Positions 1 through 8,781 of a stretch of DNA of 64,000 bases are shown here, one piece after another. The stretch is from assembly GCF_004565475.1 (NCBI RefSeq), contig NZ_SRHX01000004.1, forward strand, positions 124,001 through 188,000, in the 5' to 3' direction. The stretch's first letter is position 1. Every line of letters begins with the position of its first letter. The notes under the pieces were generated by a model. That model made no database searches. It saw only the letters and a list, made by a program, of their open reading frames with translations, and was not told the DNA's origin. This DNA is from Lonepinella koalarum (GTDB lineage: Bacteria > Pseudomonadota > Gammaproteobacteria > Enterobacterales > Pasteurellaceae). Made by a program: the position numbers and the translations under genes.

Positions 1-38
1 CCAGTGGGTCGTAGGTTCAAATCCTATCTCGCCGACCA
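1..38 (+). tRNA. tRNA-Pro (probably TGG), 3' part only
   Basis: The window opens inside a tRNA. The T-arm (stem GTAGG/CCTAT around the TTCAAAT loop), the acceptor 3' strand CTCGCCG, an A discriminator and encoded CCA are visible. The acceptor implies a 5' strand CGGCGAG, and the anticodon-stem/variable-loop remnant CCAGTGGGTC matches gammaproteobacterial tRNA-Pro(UGG). The anticodon itself lies outside the window, so the isoacceptor is inferred. Confidence 0.8.
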
Positions 39-63
39 TTTCCTTTACATATCCATTTGATAC

Positions 64-140
<77 letters not shown>

Positions 141-173
141 TTTACTAAAAATGTCAGACAGAAATTTCTTTAT

Positions 174-202
174 TCAACAAGAAAACATGTATATTATATA
201 AT
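174..202 (+). promoter_or_regulatory. possible sigma-70 promoter of the VOC-protein gene
   Basis: A perfect -10 hexamer TATAAT (197-202) lies 17 bp after TCAACA (174-179), which matches four of six -35 bases. It sits just after the tRNA and 20 bp before the start codon at 223. Confidence 0.4.
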
Positions 203-222
203 CTTTACTATAAAGGATTTAT

Positions 223-627
223 ATGTCAGTAATACTAGGTTTTCATCATATTGCCATAATTGCTTCTGATTATGCAAAATCAAAGCATTTTTACGTTAAT
301 ATTCTTGGTGCTAAAATATTAGCAGAAACCTATCGTTCAGCACGAGAAAGCTATAAATTAGATTTAGCTTTTCCAGACGGTAGTCAAATAGAACTATTTT
401 CTTTTCCTAACCCACCCGCTCGCCCTTCTACACCGGAGTCCTGTGGCTTACGCCATCTCGCTTTTAAAGTTCAAAATGTAGAAAATGCAGTGACTTATTT
501 AACACAATTTAACGTGGAGTGTGAACCCATACGCGTTGACGAACTGACACAAAAACGTTTTACTTTTTTTCGAGATCCTGATAACTTGCCCCTAGAATTT
601 TATGAAATAAACAAACATTTATGTTGA
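223..627 (+). CDS. yaeR: VOC (glyoxalase-fold) metalloprotein, YaeR/GloA2-like
   Basis: A 134-residue single-domain protein of the vicinal oxygen chelate superfamily. It aligns with E. coli YaeR over almost its full length, including GLRHLAF and the KRFTFF.DPD..PLE.YE end. The four usual metal positions appear as H9, E57, H78 and E125. The superfamily includes lactoylglutathione lyases and other metal-dependent isomerases; the substrate of the YaeR branch is not settled, so no reaction is assigned. The start is preceded by AAAGGA and a likely promoter after tRNA-Arg. A 30-bp gap separates it from the next gene. Confidence 0.85.
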   Translation: MSVILGFHHIAIIASDYAKSKHFYVNILGAKILAETYRSARESYKLDLAFPDGSQIELFSFPNPPARPSTPESCGLRHLAFKVQNVENAVTYLTQFNVECEPIRVDELTQKRFTFFRDPDNLPLEFYEINKHLC

Positions 628-657
628 TTCTAAACAACAGAAAGGAAATTATTACTC

Positions 658-1224
658 ATGAAGTACGCCATTGTTATATTATTGAGCTTAACAAGTCTAA
701 ATATTTTTGCAGAGTCAGTTTCTATCCATTTTTCTGAAAATAATACCGCTATGATAAAAACAACCCCGGTACCTGAACAAATTTATGTGAGTAACGGTAA
801 TTTACAAAAATTCGATTTGCAAGATCTAAAAGACGTTAATGAACTAGCCCAAAGTATTGAACTTGAAGTATTTACGATTAACGAAAACAGAAAAATACAT
901 ACTGTTTTTGAACATGGTGGCGGAATCTGTTATGGTTATTTGGATGATGGTGTAGAAATTACGGATTCGGCAACTTACTATATCAAAGATAGATCAAAAG
1001 AAGAATACTATGCTAATATCTCAGGTGGCATCATAAACTATGAAGGGCGCCCTAAAAAACTGCAATATGCATTTGTATTTCATATTACCGATCCTAAATT
1101 ATCAAAACAGTTACAAGAACAAGATGCTCATGCTGGAAGAAAAATCGCCCTACAAAACATCCGAGAACGTTCCAGTATATTATCTAATATGATTTGTCAC
1201 GTAAAAAAAGGATATGAAAAATGA
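658..1224 (+). CDS. secreted protein of unknown function
   Basis: I do not recognise this 188-residue protein. It starts with a classical signal peptide (hydrophobic VILLSLTSL core, probable cleavage near FAES, residue 18-20), so the mature protein should be periplasmic. Only two cysteines, C91 and C180, remain in the mature part and could form a disulfide. The middle is rich in Gly and Tyr (EHGGGICYGYLDDG). AGAAAGGAAA serves as the ribosome site. Its stop codon overlaps the next gene's start by 4 bp, so it is probably co-translated with the small lipoprotein. Confidence 0.7.
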   Translation: MKYAIVILLSLTSLNIFAESVSIHFSENNTAMIKTTPVPEQIYVSNGNLQKFDLQDLKDVNELAQSIELEVFTINENRKIHTVFEHGGGICYGYLDDGVEITDSATYYIKDRSKEEYYANISGGIINYEGRPKKLQYAFVFHITDPKLSKQLQEQDAHAGRKIALQNIRERSSILSNMICHVKKGYEK

Positions 1225-1505
1225 AAAAAATCGTCTTTATGTTAGCCTGTATTCTATTAACCGCCTGTGCTTCTCACCCAGAAGTCGGTCAACCACAAGC
1301 ACCATTAGATATGGCATCAGTCAATGCTTATAACACGAAAGTTTATCATGGTGATACGGTTCCGGCGAGCCAAAAAGTTAAACAGGCTCCCGTTAATATG
1401 CCATTAAATGCCAGTGATTCGCAACCCAAAACCACGACAAAAACCACAACACCAGTCGTTTTAATGCCATCTATTGGCTACCATTATGGACGCTATCGTT
1501 GGTAA
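1221..1505 (+). CDS. small lipoprotein of unknown function
   Basis: A 94-residue protein with a lipoprotein signal peptide and lipobox LTAC, lipidated Cys at residue 16. The rest is low-complexity, rich in Pro, Thr, Lys and Gln (SQPKTTTKTTTP), and ends in an aromatic tail GYHYGRYRW. There is no catalytic fold I recognise. It overlaps the preceding secreted-protein gene by ATGA, suggesting translational coupling and a joint envelope role. A strong hairpin follows 16 bp after the stop. Confidence 0.7.
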   Translation: MKKIVFMLACILLTACASHPEVGQPQAPLDMASVNAYNTKVYHGDTVPASQKVKQAPVNMPLNASDSQPKTTTKTTTPVVLMPSIGYHYGRYRW

Positions 1506-1521
1506 ATAACGGTAAATAAAA

Positions 1522-1554
1522 AGTGTTGCAAAAATAATAAATTTTTGCAACACT
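1522..1554. terminator. hairpin terminator between convergent genes
   Basis: A perfect 14-bp stem (1522-1535 with 1541-1554) and a 5-nt loop. On the minus strand it is followed by TTTTATTTA, so it best serves the outer-membrane factor gene ending at 1617. On the plus strand it follows the small lipoprotein gene. Confidence 0.7.
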
Positions 1555-1616
1555 CTCATCACTATGCCTTATATTATTCAGCGCAAGTTTAATCTGGTCG
1601 TGGCATACAATGGAGA

Positions 1617-3026
1617 TTATCTCCAACCTCCTCCTAACGCCTTATACAATTCAACCCAATTTTGAGCTTGAGCCAGTTGCGATTGTACAACTGCTTCTTG
1701 GTTATTTAACGCCGTTACTCTGGCACGAATGGCAACATCTAAGGTCTTATTGCCGTGTTGGAATAAGGTCTGTGCATCTTGCGCCTGTTTGTTAGCAAGG
1801 TTTACTGATTTTTGATTTAATGCCGTTTGATTTTTCAACGCTGCACTCATTTGATAAGCGTTGTCCACTTCTTTTAGTGCTGTTAATAAGGTTTGGTCAT
1901 ATTGGATCACCGCTGATTTTAAACGTGCGTCTGCGGCATCAATATTGGCTTCTAAACGTCCATTGGTGAAAATCGGCAGTTGTACACCTGCACTGACCAT
2001 ACCTAATATACCCGATACTTTGGACAGATCGTTATCAAGCTTGACGTAACCACCGTCGCCCATAAAGCTGATGTTAAATCTCGGGTAGAGATCGGCTTTG
2101 GCACTTGCCAGTTTAGCAGCGTAGGCATCTACATTATGTTGGGCAGTGCGTAAGTCAGGACGGTTACTGATCACATCGCTTGGCATTACACCATTCGGTA
2201 CGGCAGGAATACGGGCAAGTGGATTGCCTGACTTGACAATACGGAAACCTTGTGGCGTTTCGCCCGTTAACACCGCAATATTACGTTGTGCTTGGTCGGC
2301 TTGTGCTTTGAGTGTTGTCAGACGTGCTTGTTGAGCCGTAATTTGAGTGGAAATTTCCGTGACTTCATAAGCCGTTGCACCGCCCGTGTTAAAGCGTCCT
2401 TTCACATAGTTTTCCAGTGATTGTAATTCTTTGATCGCTTGGTTGATTAAGTTTGCTTGGCGATCCAACGCGTAGATTTGAAAGTAGTTATTCGCAATTT
2501 CGCTTGCCACGAGCATCTGTGCCGCATAAAACTGTTCTTGTTGAGCCAGCGTCAGGCTACGAGCAGCATCAGCATCTGATTTTTTCTTACCGAAGAAGTC
2601 CAGTTCCCATGATGCGGACACCCCACCATAGATATTGCCAGAAGCTGACGTATCCGCTGATGAATTACCTATTTTCATACGATTTACACCACCTCCAGTG
2701 GAGGCATTACCGCTGACGTTTATGCCTTTGTCAGCTTCCGCGTAGTCATAGTTGGCTCTGGCTTCGTTTAAGCGGGCTTGCGCAAGGGCAATATCAAGAT
2801 TCTGGCTTAAACCTTTTTCGATTAAACGGGAGAGTTCAGGGTCATTCCAGTTTTGCCACCATTGTTTAATTTCCATTTGACTTTGACCGGCTTTCACCTG
2901 ATCAAATTGTACAGGCGTGTTTACCGAGCTTGCCTGTTCAGCATCAACAGTTGCATTGCAAGCAGTGAGAATTGCCACAAAACCTGCAATCATTGAGAGT
3001 TTGAAAGTGCGGTGTAAAATTTGCAT
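1617..3026 (-). CDS. outer-membrane efflux lipoprotein, NodT/TolC family
   Basis: A 469-residue outer-membrane factor that should form the trimeric exit duct of a tripartite exporter. A signal peptide ends in lipobox LTAC (Cys 23). Two repeated OEP domains with long helices follow, with family motifs QWWQNWNDPELSRLIE near the N-terminus, ASWELDFFGKKKSD, NRPDLRTAQHNV and QLPIFTNGR. Length fits the family (about 450-490). It is the last gene of the operon running from 7897 down, 89 bp after the permease gene, so its probable partner is the YhiI/RbbA/YhhJ-type ABC exporter rather than an RND pump. The gap contains a hairpin that may adjust its expression. Confidence 0.88.
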   Translation of the reverse strand: MQILHRTFKLSMIAGFVAILTACNATVDAEQASSVNTPVQFDQVKAGQSQMEIKQWWQNWNDPELSRLIEKGLSQNLDIALAQARLNEARANYDYAEADKGINVSGNASTGGGVNRMKIGNSSADTSASGNIYGGVSASWELDFFGKKKSDADAARSLTLAQQEQFYAAQMLVASEIANNYFQIYALDRQANLINQAIKELQSLENYVKGRFNTGGATAYEVTEISTQITAQQARLTTLKAQADQAQRNIAVLTGETPQGFRIVKSGNPLARIPAVPNGVMPSDVISNRPDLRTAQHNVDAYAAKLASAKADLYPRFNISFMGDGGYVKLDNDLSKVSGILGMVSAGVQLPIFTNGRLEANIDAADARLKSAVIQYDQTLLTALKEVDNAYQMSAALKNQTALNQKSVNLANKQAQDAQTLFQHGNKTLDVAIRARVTALNNQEAVVQSQLAQAQNWVELYKALGGGWR

Positions 3027-3059
3027 TTTTATATATTCCTTTCAGTATAGGTACGTAAT

Positions 3060-3100
3060 AAACGCACCGTGATAATATTTATTTTTAAGATAGTGCGTTT
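3060..3100 (-). terminator. intra-operon hairpin (possible attenuator)
   Basis: Inverted repeat AAACGCAC (3060-3067) and GTGCGTTT (3093-3100) in the 89-bp gap between the permease and outer-membrane factor genes. There is only a short T stretch after it, so it is more likely a partial terminator or processing/stability site. Confidence 0.4.
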
Positions 3101-3115
3101 ACACGCAGTCCATGA

Positions 3116-4243
3116 TTAACCTTGTTTCGATAACATTGATTTAAATTGTGCCAATGCCACCCCTAAGAATACAGCGCCTAAAGCTGCCATTTTAAGCAAA
3201 TGTGGCCATACAATATCAATCCCTGAACCGCGGAATAGCACATCTTGACCATAAGCCACTAAAATGGTGAGTGGTGAAAATTGAGTGAGCTGTTGAGCCA
3301 GTTCAGGCATATTTTCCACTGGAGATTGGGCCCCCGAAAGCATATTCATAATTAAATAAATCGGAAGACAAAGCAAACCAAATTGTGGCATTGTCGGAGC
3401 AAATACAGCCAGCATAATACCTAAAGATGCAATGGAAAATAAAAATACCAGCACGCCCACACCAAATAGTGCAATTTGTCCAGTTGGAATGGGTGCCCCT
3501 AAAGCACCGACGGTAATAAAACGTATGGATAGCATTGAAATCACTAATAACACTAAACCGTTAGCAAACACTTTTGCCATGGCGATTTCACTTGAACCGA
3601 TTGGCATCACCAGCAAGTGTTCTAACGTACCGCGTTCTTTTTCACGGATAATCGCCGATCCCACTAACATTAACGCTAATAAGGCAAGATTAGTCATATT
3701 TTGAGTTGTCGCCATAAACCATTTTGAACTATGGTTTGGGTTATATAGCACGTTATTGACCACTTTAATGGGCGCAGCTATATTTCCGATATTACCCATA
3801 AATTCATTCACTTCTTGAGTAAAAATCTGGCTAATATAGCCTGAACCGATACCTGCTTGGGTAACGGCGGTAGCATCCACTAATACTTGTACCTGCGGAT
3901 TATCACCTTTGAGCATATCCCTTTCATAATTCGGTGGAAACTCTGCCACGAAAGTGTAATTACCAAGATCCATTTCTCGGTCAATCTCTTTCGGGCTAAC
4001 TTCCTGTACCTTTTTGAAATAAGGCATAATTAAAGCATCTCGCATGCGATGCGAAAGGGTTGATTGGTCGTAATCAATAATCGCCACCGAACCATTTTTC
4101 ACATCAGTCATCCCCATATTGGATATCAAGAAAATTGCCACCGAGAACATATAAATGGTAAGAATGATCATCACAATATCACTGAACAGGCTTTTGAGTT
4201 CTTTAAACATGAGATAACCCACATTTTTTAACCAACGTAACAT
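3116..4243 (-). CDS. yhhJ: ABC-2 type permease, YhhJ-like
   Basis: A 375-residue inner-membrane subunit of an ABC exporter. One N-terminal transmembrane helix (about residues 20-42) precedes a large periplasmic domain that includes DYDQSTLSHRMRD. About five membrane helices follow from residue 175 on, with the ABC-2 signature IIREKERGTLEHLLVMPI. Its start codon directly follows the stop of the RbbA-like gene, and gene order and similarity match E. coli yhiI-rbbA-yhhJ. The transported substrate is unknown; related systems export drugs or cell-surface compounds. Confidence 0.85.
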   Translation of the reverse strand: MLRWLKNVGYLMFKELKSLFSDIVMIILTIYMFSVAIFLISNMGMTDVKNGSVAIIDYDQSTLSHRMRDALIMPYFKKVQEVSPKEIDREMDLGNYTFVAEFPPNYERDMLKGDNPQVQVLVDATAVTQAGIGSGYISQIFTQEVNEFMGNIGNIAAPIKVVNNVLYNPNHSSKWFMATTQNMTNLALLALMLVGSAIIREKERGTLEHLLVMPIGSSEIAMAKVFANGLVLLVISMLSIRFITVGALGAPIPTGQIALFGVGVLVFLFSIASLGIMLAVFAPTMPQFGLLCLPIYLIMNMLSGAQSPVENMPELAQQLTQFSPLTILVAYGQDVLFRGSGIDIVWPHLLKMAALGAVFLGVALAQFKSMLSKQG

Positions 4244-7000
4244 TTATTTCTCCTGTTTTTTCAAACTTAATGTGGCAATGGTGATATAGGCTACATAAAT
4301 CACACTTAAGGCAATATAGCTGTTGGTGAAATCGGCAAAGCCCAAACCTTTAGTGAAGCCACCCAGACTGATTTGCTGGAACCACGAACCGGCGAAAATC
4401 TTCGATACAATCAAGGTGTTACCGTCTAAACGTGAAGTTGGGAACATCATACCTGAGAAGTTCATAGTCGGCACGATTGCAATAATCGCTGCGGAAAAGA
4501 TGGCGGCGACTTGAGATTTTGTGATACTGGAGACCACCAGACCAAAGCCTGTAGAGGTAATAACGCCTAAGAAACAACCCAAGAACATTGCCCACATCGA
4601 ACCTTTAATCGGTACATTAAAGATAAATATCGCCGTGGCAACCATCAGTAAGTAACTGGCGAAAGCAATCACCACATAAGGAATTTGCTTACCAAATAAG
4701 AATTGGAACTTGGTTGCTGGCGAACCATATAAGTTCATAATCGTCCCCATTTCTTTTTCACGCACCACGCTTAATGCCGTCATCATTGGCGGAATCATCA
4801 TCATGGCAAGCATAATAATACCCGGAGTCATGGCAAAAATACTCTTAAAGTCTTGGTTATACATCATACGTATTTCTGCTACGGAATGACTGTTTATGGT
4901 TGCACCGTCTTCAATCATCAATTCACGATTAAATTGATTCACCACTCCCGCCGCCGAACTTACCAAGTTCTCTGCCGTTGATGGATAAGCGCCGTCTATA
5001 ATTAGGCTCACTTCGGGAGATTGCCCTCTCAGCAATTTCTCACCAAAACCGTCCGGAATTTCAATCACTAACTTAGCAATCTGTCTTTGAATGGTAGGAT
5101 TAATTTCGTGTGTTTCATGAATATCTTTATTTTGCCGAATAAAATAACTTGAACCCTCAAAGGTTTCAATCAACTTACGAGAAAGTTGAGTATTATCTCT
5201 ATCCAACACGGTGAATTGAGTCGGGTTAATATCAAAAGAAATACTACTTGCCATGGATAACAAGATCACTACCGGACCAAATAAAGCAAAGAACATACGG
5301 ATATGATCCCGGCTTAATTCTTTCATTTCACGGCTGGCGAAAGTCCAAATAATATTAAACCAATTTAACAACGGATTCGCTTGCGTATTGGCAGATTTTG
5401 CCTTATTTTGCACCGCAGTTTGCATTTCATTTTCACTACTTGGTGCAGTAATATCATCTGCTTGTTCTTCCAAATAACGAATAAAGGCTTCTTCAAGGGT
5501 ATCGCAACCTTTTTCTGTGCGCAAGTCTTCAGGCGTACCCACGGCTAATACCTGACCAGCATGCATTAACGAGATACGATCGCAGCGAGCTGCTTCGTTC
5601 ATAAAGTGGGTAGTAACGAAAATGGTAATACGATCATCACGGGACAATTTGATTAAATATTCCCAAAACATATCACGTGCCGCAGGGTCAACACCCGATG
5701 TCGGTTCGTCCAAAATTAATACTTCAGGCTTATGCAAACAGGCGGCTGCCAACTGCAAACGCTGACGAATACCAAGCGGTAATTCGCTTGGGCGTACATC
5801 GGCAAGATGGTATAAATCGAACTGTTTCATCGCATTATCAGTATATTCACGCCACTGCGCTTTCGGAATTTGGAACAGCTTCGCATGTAAATCTAAGTTT
5901 TCACGTACCGTCATCTCTTCATACATGGAAAAAGATTGGGTCATATAACCCACTTTCTTACGTGTGTTAATATCGTTCGCATCAATGGACTGACCAAGCA
6001 AAGTCGCTGTACCTGAAGTCGGTTCAAGCAATCCTGTTAACATTTTCATGGTGGTAGATTTACCACAACCATTCGAACCTAAGAAACCGAAGATTTCACC
6101 TTTTGGAATAGTAAAACTGACATCATTTACCGAAGTAAAATCACCAAATTTCTTCGTTAGATTATGTGCTTCAATAGCAGGTTCTTCATTTTCATAAATT
6201 TTGAGTTCTGGAATATGAAGTCCATCTACCGCACCCCGTTTTTCTTCTGGAAGTGTCTTTATATAGGCTTCTTCGAGGTTCTTACTCTGAGTATCTGCAA
6301 TCAATTGCTTAGTCGGACAATCGGCAATAATCTTGCCATCATCCATTGCTAACACATACTCAAAGTTCTCTGCTTCATCAATATAAGCGGTTGCCACAAT
6401 TACCGTCATCCCCGGATTTTCTTGACGCAGATTGTTCACCAACTGCCAAAATTGACGGCGGGAAAGAGGATCCACCCCTGTGGTAGGTTCATCCAAAATC
6501 AATAAATCAGGATCATGCACCAAAGCACAACAAAGACTGAGTTTTTGTTTCATTCCGCCCGACAATTTACCCGCCGGACGATCCGCAAACGGTGAAAGAC
6601 CTGTTGCTTTTAGTAAACGTGCAATTCTCGCTTTACGTTCTTTAGCAGTTAAACCGAACATTTTAGCGTGGAATTCTACGTTGTCATAAATAGAAAGAGT
6701 AAGATAAAGGTTTTTACCTAACCCCTGTGGCATAAAAGCGATTTTATGCGTGAGTTCTTCGCGGCTTTTTTTATCCGCAATATTCTTGTCAAATACCAAC
6801 ACCTCGCCTTTTTGCAGAATTTTCGCTCCTGCAATTACCGACAGCATGGTGGATTTCCCTACACCATCAGGACCAATCAGCCCCACGGTTCTACCCCGCG
6901 GAATTTCAAGGTTTACACCGTTTACCGCCAGAGTAGGCGATTTGATTTTGCCATATTGGTGATACAGGTCGCTTACTTTAACTGCGAGTTCCGTCATCAT
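4244..7000 (-). CDS. rbbA: RbbA-like fused ABC transporter (two ATPase domains plus permease)
   Basis: A 918-residue protein with two ATP-binding domains followed by an ABC-2 permease domain. The first domain has Walker A GPDGVGKST (43-51) and signature LSGGMKQKLSL. The second, from about residue 275, has Walker A GSNGCGKST and the degenerate signature LPLGIRQRLQL that also marks E. coli RbbA. The permease half (from about 540) carries REKEMGTIMNLYGSP. E. coli RbbA was described as a ribosome-associated ATPase, but the genomic context is that of an exporter. The gene lies 12 bp after the adaptor gene. Two ATGs in tandem (7000 and 6997) follow AAGGTGA; either could be the start. Confidence 0.9.
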   Translation of the reverse strand: MMTELAVKVSDLYHQYGKIKSPTLAVNGVNLEIPRGRTVGLIGPDGVGKSTMLSVIAGAKILQKGEVLVFDKNIADKKSREELTHKIAFMPQGLGKNLYLTLSIYDNVEFHAKMFGLTAKERKARIARLLKATGLSPFADRPAGKLSGGMKQKLSLCCALVHDPDLLILDEPTTGVDPLSRRQFWQLVNNLRQENPGMTVIVATAYIDEAENFEYVLAMDDGKIIADCPTKQLIADTQSKNLEEAYIKTLPEEKRGAVDGLHIPELKIYENEEPAIEAHNLTKKFGDFTSVNDVSFTIPKGEIFGFLGSNGCGKSTTMKMLTGLLEPTSGTATLLGQSIDANDINTRKKVGYMTQSFSMYEEMTVRENLDLHAKLFQIPKAQWREYTDNAMKQFDLYHLADVRPSELPLGIRQRLQLAAACLHKPEVLILDEPTSGVDPAARDMFWEYLIKLSRDDRITIFVTTHFMNEAARCDRISLMHAGQVLAVGTPEDLRTEKGCDTLEEAFIRYLEEQADDITAPSSENEMQTAVQNKAKSANTQANPLLNWFNIIWTFASREMKELSRDHIRMFFALFGPVVILLSMASSISFDINPTQFTVLDRDNTQLSRKLIETFEGSSYFIRQNKDIHETHEINPTIQRQIAKLVIEIPDGFGEKLLRGQSPEVSLIIDGAYPSTAENLVSSAAGVVNQFNRELMIEDGATINSHSVAEIRMMYNQDFKSIFAMTPGIIMLAMMMIPPMMTALSVVREKEMGTIMNLYGSPATKFQFLFGKQIPYVVIAFASYLLMVATAIFIFNVPIKGSMWAMFLGCFLGVITSTGFGLVVSSITKSQVAAIFSAAIIAIVPTMNFSGMMFPTSRLDGNTLIVSKIFAGSWFQQISLGGFTKGLGFADFTNSYIALSVIYVAYITIATLSLKKQEK

Positions 7001-7012
7001 TATTCACCTTTG

Positions 7013-7897
7013 TTATTCAGGTAATTTAACTGACAAGCTATCCGTCCAGTTAGATTGCGCATCATATTTCACATATCCCATAGCTGTCATACCGCCTTTA
7101 AGTAGGCTTGCATATTTAGCCGCCACATCCACCGGAACCTGTAATTTTACTTTAAAGACTAATTTAGCACGTTCTTCTTCCGTCTCTACCGATTTCGGTG
7201 TGAATTGTGCATCTGCCGCGACATAAGTAATCGTCGCAGGGAATACATAATCTGTACCATCAACTTTAATCCGGGCTTCATCACCGATTCTGACAAGGTT
7301 TGACTGATAAGAAGGCAGAAACACATTCATATAGACATCTGAAAGATCTAAAATGCTGACTACTTTACCACCAACGCCTAACACATTACCCGGCTCTGCG
7401 ATTTTGTATTCAACCCGCCCGTTGATCGGTGATTTAATCATCATATCCACATTTTGCGATGCCACTTCACGCTCTTGCGCTTTCGCTTGTTCAACAGCCG
7501 CTAATGCTGCATTCAGTTTCGCTTGTTTATTATCTACTTCAGTTTGAGCCACTAAATTGCCACGACGAAGTTTTAAAGCATTGTCTAAATCAATCTGAGC
7601 CAATACGACTTGTTGTTCTTGATAAGCAATTTGCGCCTGCGCTGCATCTACCTTGCTTTGCGACGTTGTAGATGACAGACGAGCAAGTTCCTGATCCTTA
7701 ACGACATCATCGCCTTCTTTAACAAATACTTCTTCTACCCGTCCGGCATAAAGTGTTGCCACATCAAAGCGTTCTAATTCCAAACGTCCATTTACTGAAG
7801 CAATGCCATCGAGGCTGGCGCTTTTACCTTGCTGAGTATAATAATAAACACCGCCTGCAATAGCAGCAATAATGATAAGTACAAGAAATTTTTTCAT
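7013..7897 (-). CDS. yhiI: HlyD-family membrane-fusion adaptor, YhiI-like
   Basis: A 294-residue periplasmic adaptor that should link the ABC permeases to the outer-membrane duct. It has an N-terminal membrane anchor (FLVLIIIAAIAGGVYYY), a lipoyl/barrel-sandwich half (RLELERFDVATLYAGRVEEVFVKEGDDV), an alpha-helical hairpin (about 90-150) and the return lipoyl half (IKSPINGRVEYKIAEPGNVLGVGG). The frame stays open 81 bp further upstream, but I chose the start at 7897 because AAAAGGAAAC precedes it and it places the signal anchor at the N-terminus. It is the first gene of the operon, divergent from the TetR gene. Confidence 0.88.
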   Translation of the reverse strand: MKKFLVLIIIAAIAGGVYYYTQQGKSASLDGIASVNGRLELERFDVATLYAGRVEEVFVKEGDDVVKDQELARLSSTTSQSKVDAAQAQIAYQEQQVVLAQIDLDNALKLRRGNLVAQTEVDNKQAKLNAALAAVEQAKAQEREVASQNVDMMIKSPINGRVEYKIAEPGNVLGVGGKVVSILDLSDVYMNVFLPSYQSNLVRIGDEARIKVDGTDYVFPATITYVAADAQFTPKSVETEEERAKLVFKVKLQVPVDVAAKYASLLKGGMTAMGYVKYDAQSNWTDSLSVKLPE

Positions 7898-7983
7898 TTT
7901 GTTTCCTTTTAAAATGTTTAAAAACAGATTATGGCATAATAATTTCAATACAATGAATATGCAACCGATAATAAACAATAAAA

Positions 7984-8058
7984 AGTTGGTTAATAATACA
8001 AAAAAATAAAATAAGTTGATTAAAACAACAAAACAATTAAAATAGTTGATTATTTTAT
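7984..8058. promoter_or_regulatory. three 30-bp-spaced repeats, candidate TetR operators
   Basis: AGTTGGTTA (7984), AGTTGATTA (8014) and AGTTGATTA (8044) are direct repeats whose starts are exactly 30 bp apart, about three helical turns. The middle copy extends into an imperfect 15-bp palindrome, GTTGATTAAAACAAC (8015-8029), the usual symmetry of a TetR-family site. They lie between the divergent exporter operon and the regulator gene, so they probably bind that regulator. Confidence 0.5.
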
Positions 8059-8102
8059 AGGGTATTTTGCGATAAACCGTAAAGCAAGTTTAGGGATATT
8101 TT

Positions 8103-8687
8103 ATGATTGAAAAAAAAGAAGATCGACGCATCACAAGAACTAGAGAACTTTTACACCGCACTTTTTTGGAATTACTTGCGGAAAAGGAATATGAAGATTT
8201 TACCGTACAAGAAATTATTGATAGAGCAAATGTTAATCGTACCACTTTCTACAAACACTATCTAAATAAAGAAGCCCTAGCAGTGCAGATTGCAGAGAAA
8301 TTCAAGCAAGACGTTGTGTTACCACTCTTGCAACAACGTTTTAACCAACCCTTTGATGATTTTGCCCAATTGATTTCTCCAATTTATCAGAAAAATCAAA
8401 CCACTATAGCCACTATGCTAAAAATCAATACGCGTCATTTTAATTTAAAACAGGATATTCAAAACCGCTTTAAAGATAAATTTATTGAAGTTGCTTCAAA
8501 GCAAAATCAAAGCGATAAAGATATTGATGTCCAGCTCCAAGCAGCTATTTTCTCAAATTTGGGTACGACTATATTAGAATACCTATTAACCACAAATAAA
8601 CAGTTTGATCCTGTCATTTTAGTGAAAAATATTAAAGCTGGAATGGGCGTGTTTTTAAATGGAGAAAATAATTCACACAACAAATAG
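8103..8687 (+). CDS. TetR/AcrR family transcriptional regulator
   Basis: A 194-residue regulator with an N-terminal TetR helix-turn-helix at about residues 10-55 (RITRTRELLHRTF, then TVQEIIDRANVNRTTFYKHYLNKEAL). The C-terminal half is helical and poorly conserved, as expected for a ligand-sensing domain. It is transcribed away from the exporter operon across a 205-bp gap containing three phased repeats, so it most likely represses that operon and itself. The inducer cannot be read from sequence. An uptake-signal core (ACCGCACTT) lies inside the helix-turn-helix coding region. Confidence 0.88.
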   Translation: MIEKKEDRRITRTRELLHRTFLELLAEKEYEDFTVQEIIDRANVNRTTFYKHYLNKEALAVQIAEKFKQDVVLPLLQQRFNQPFDDFAQLISPIYQKNQTTIATMLKINTRHFNLKQDIQNRFKDKFIEVASKQNQSDKDIDVQLQAAIFSNLGTTILEYLLTTNKQFDPVILVKNIKAGMGVFLNGENNSHNK

Positions 8688-8781
8688 AAATAAAAAACTT
8701 AATTAGCTTCATATTAGATTTTAGCAATTTTTATCATAAGACTACTTTTGAATTCTCACCCAAGATTTAGTTTTAATATAG

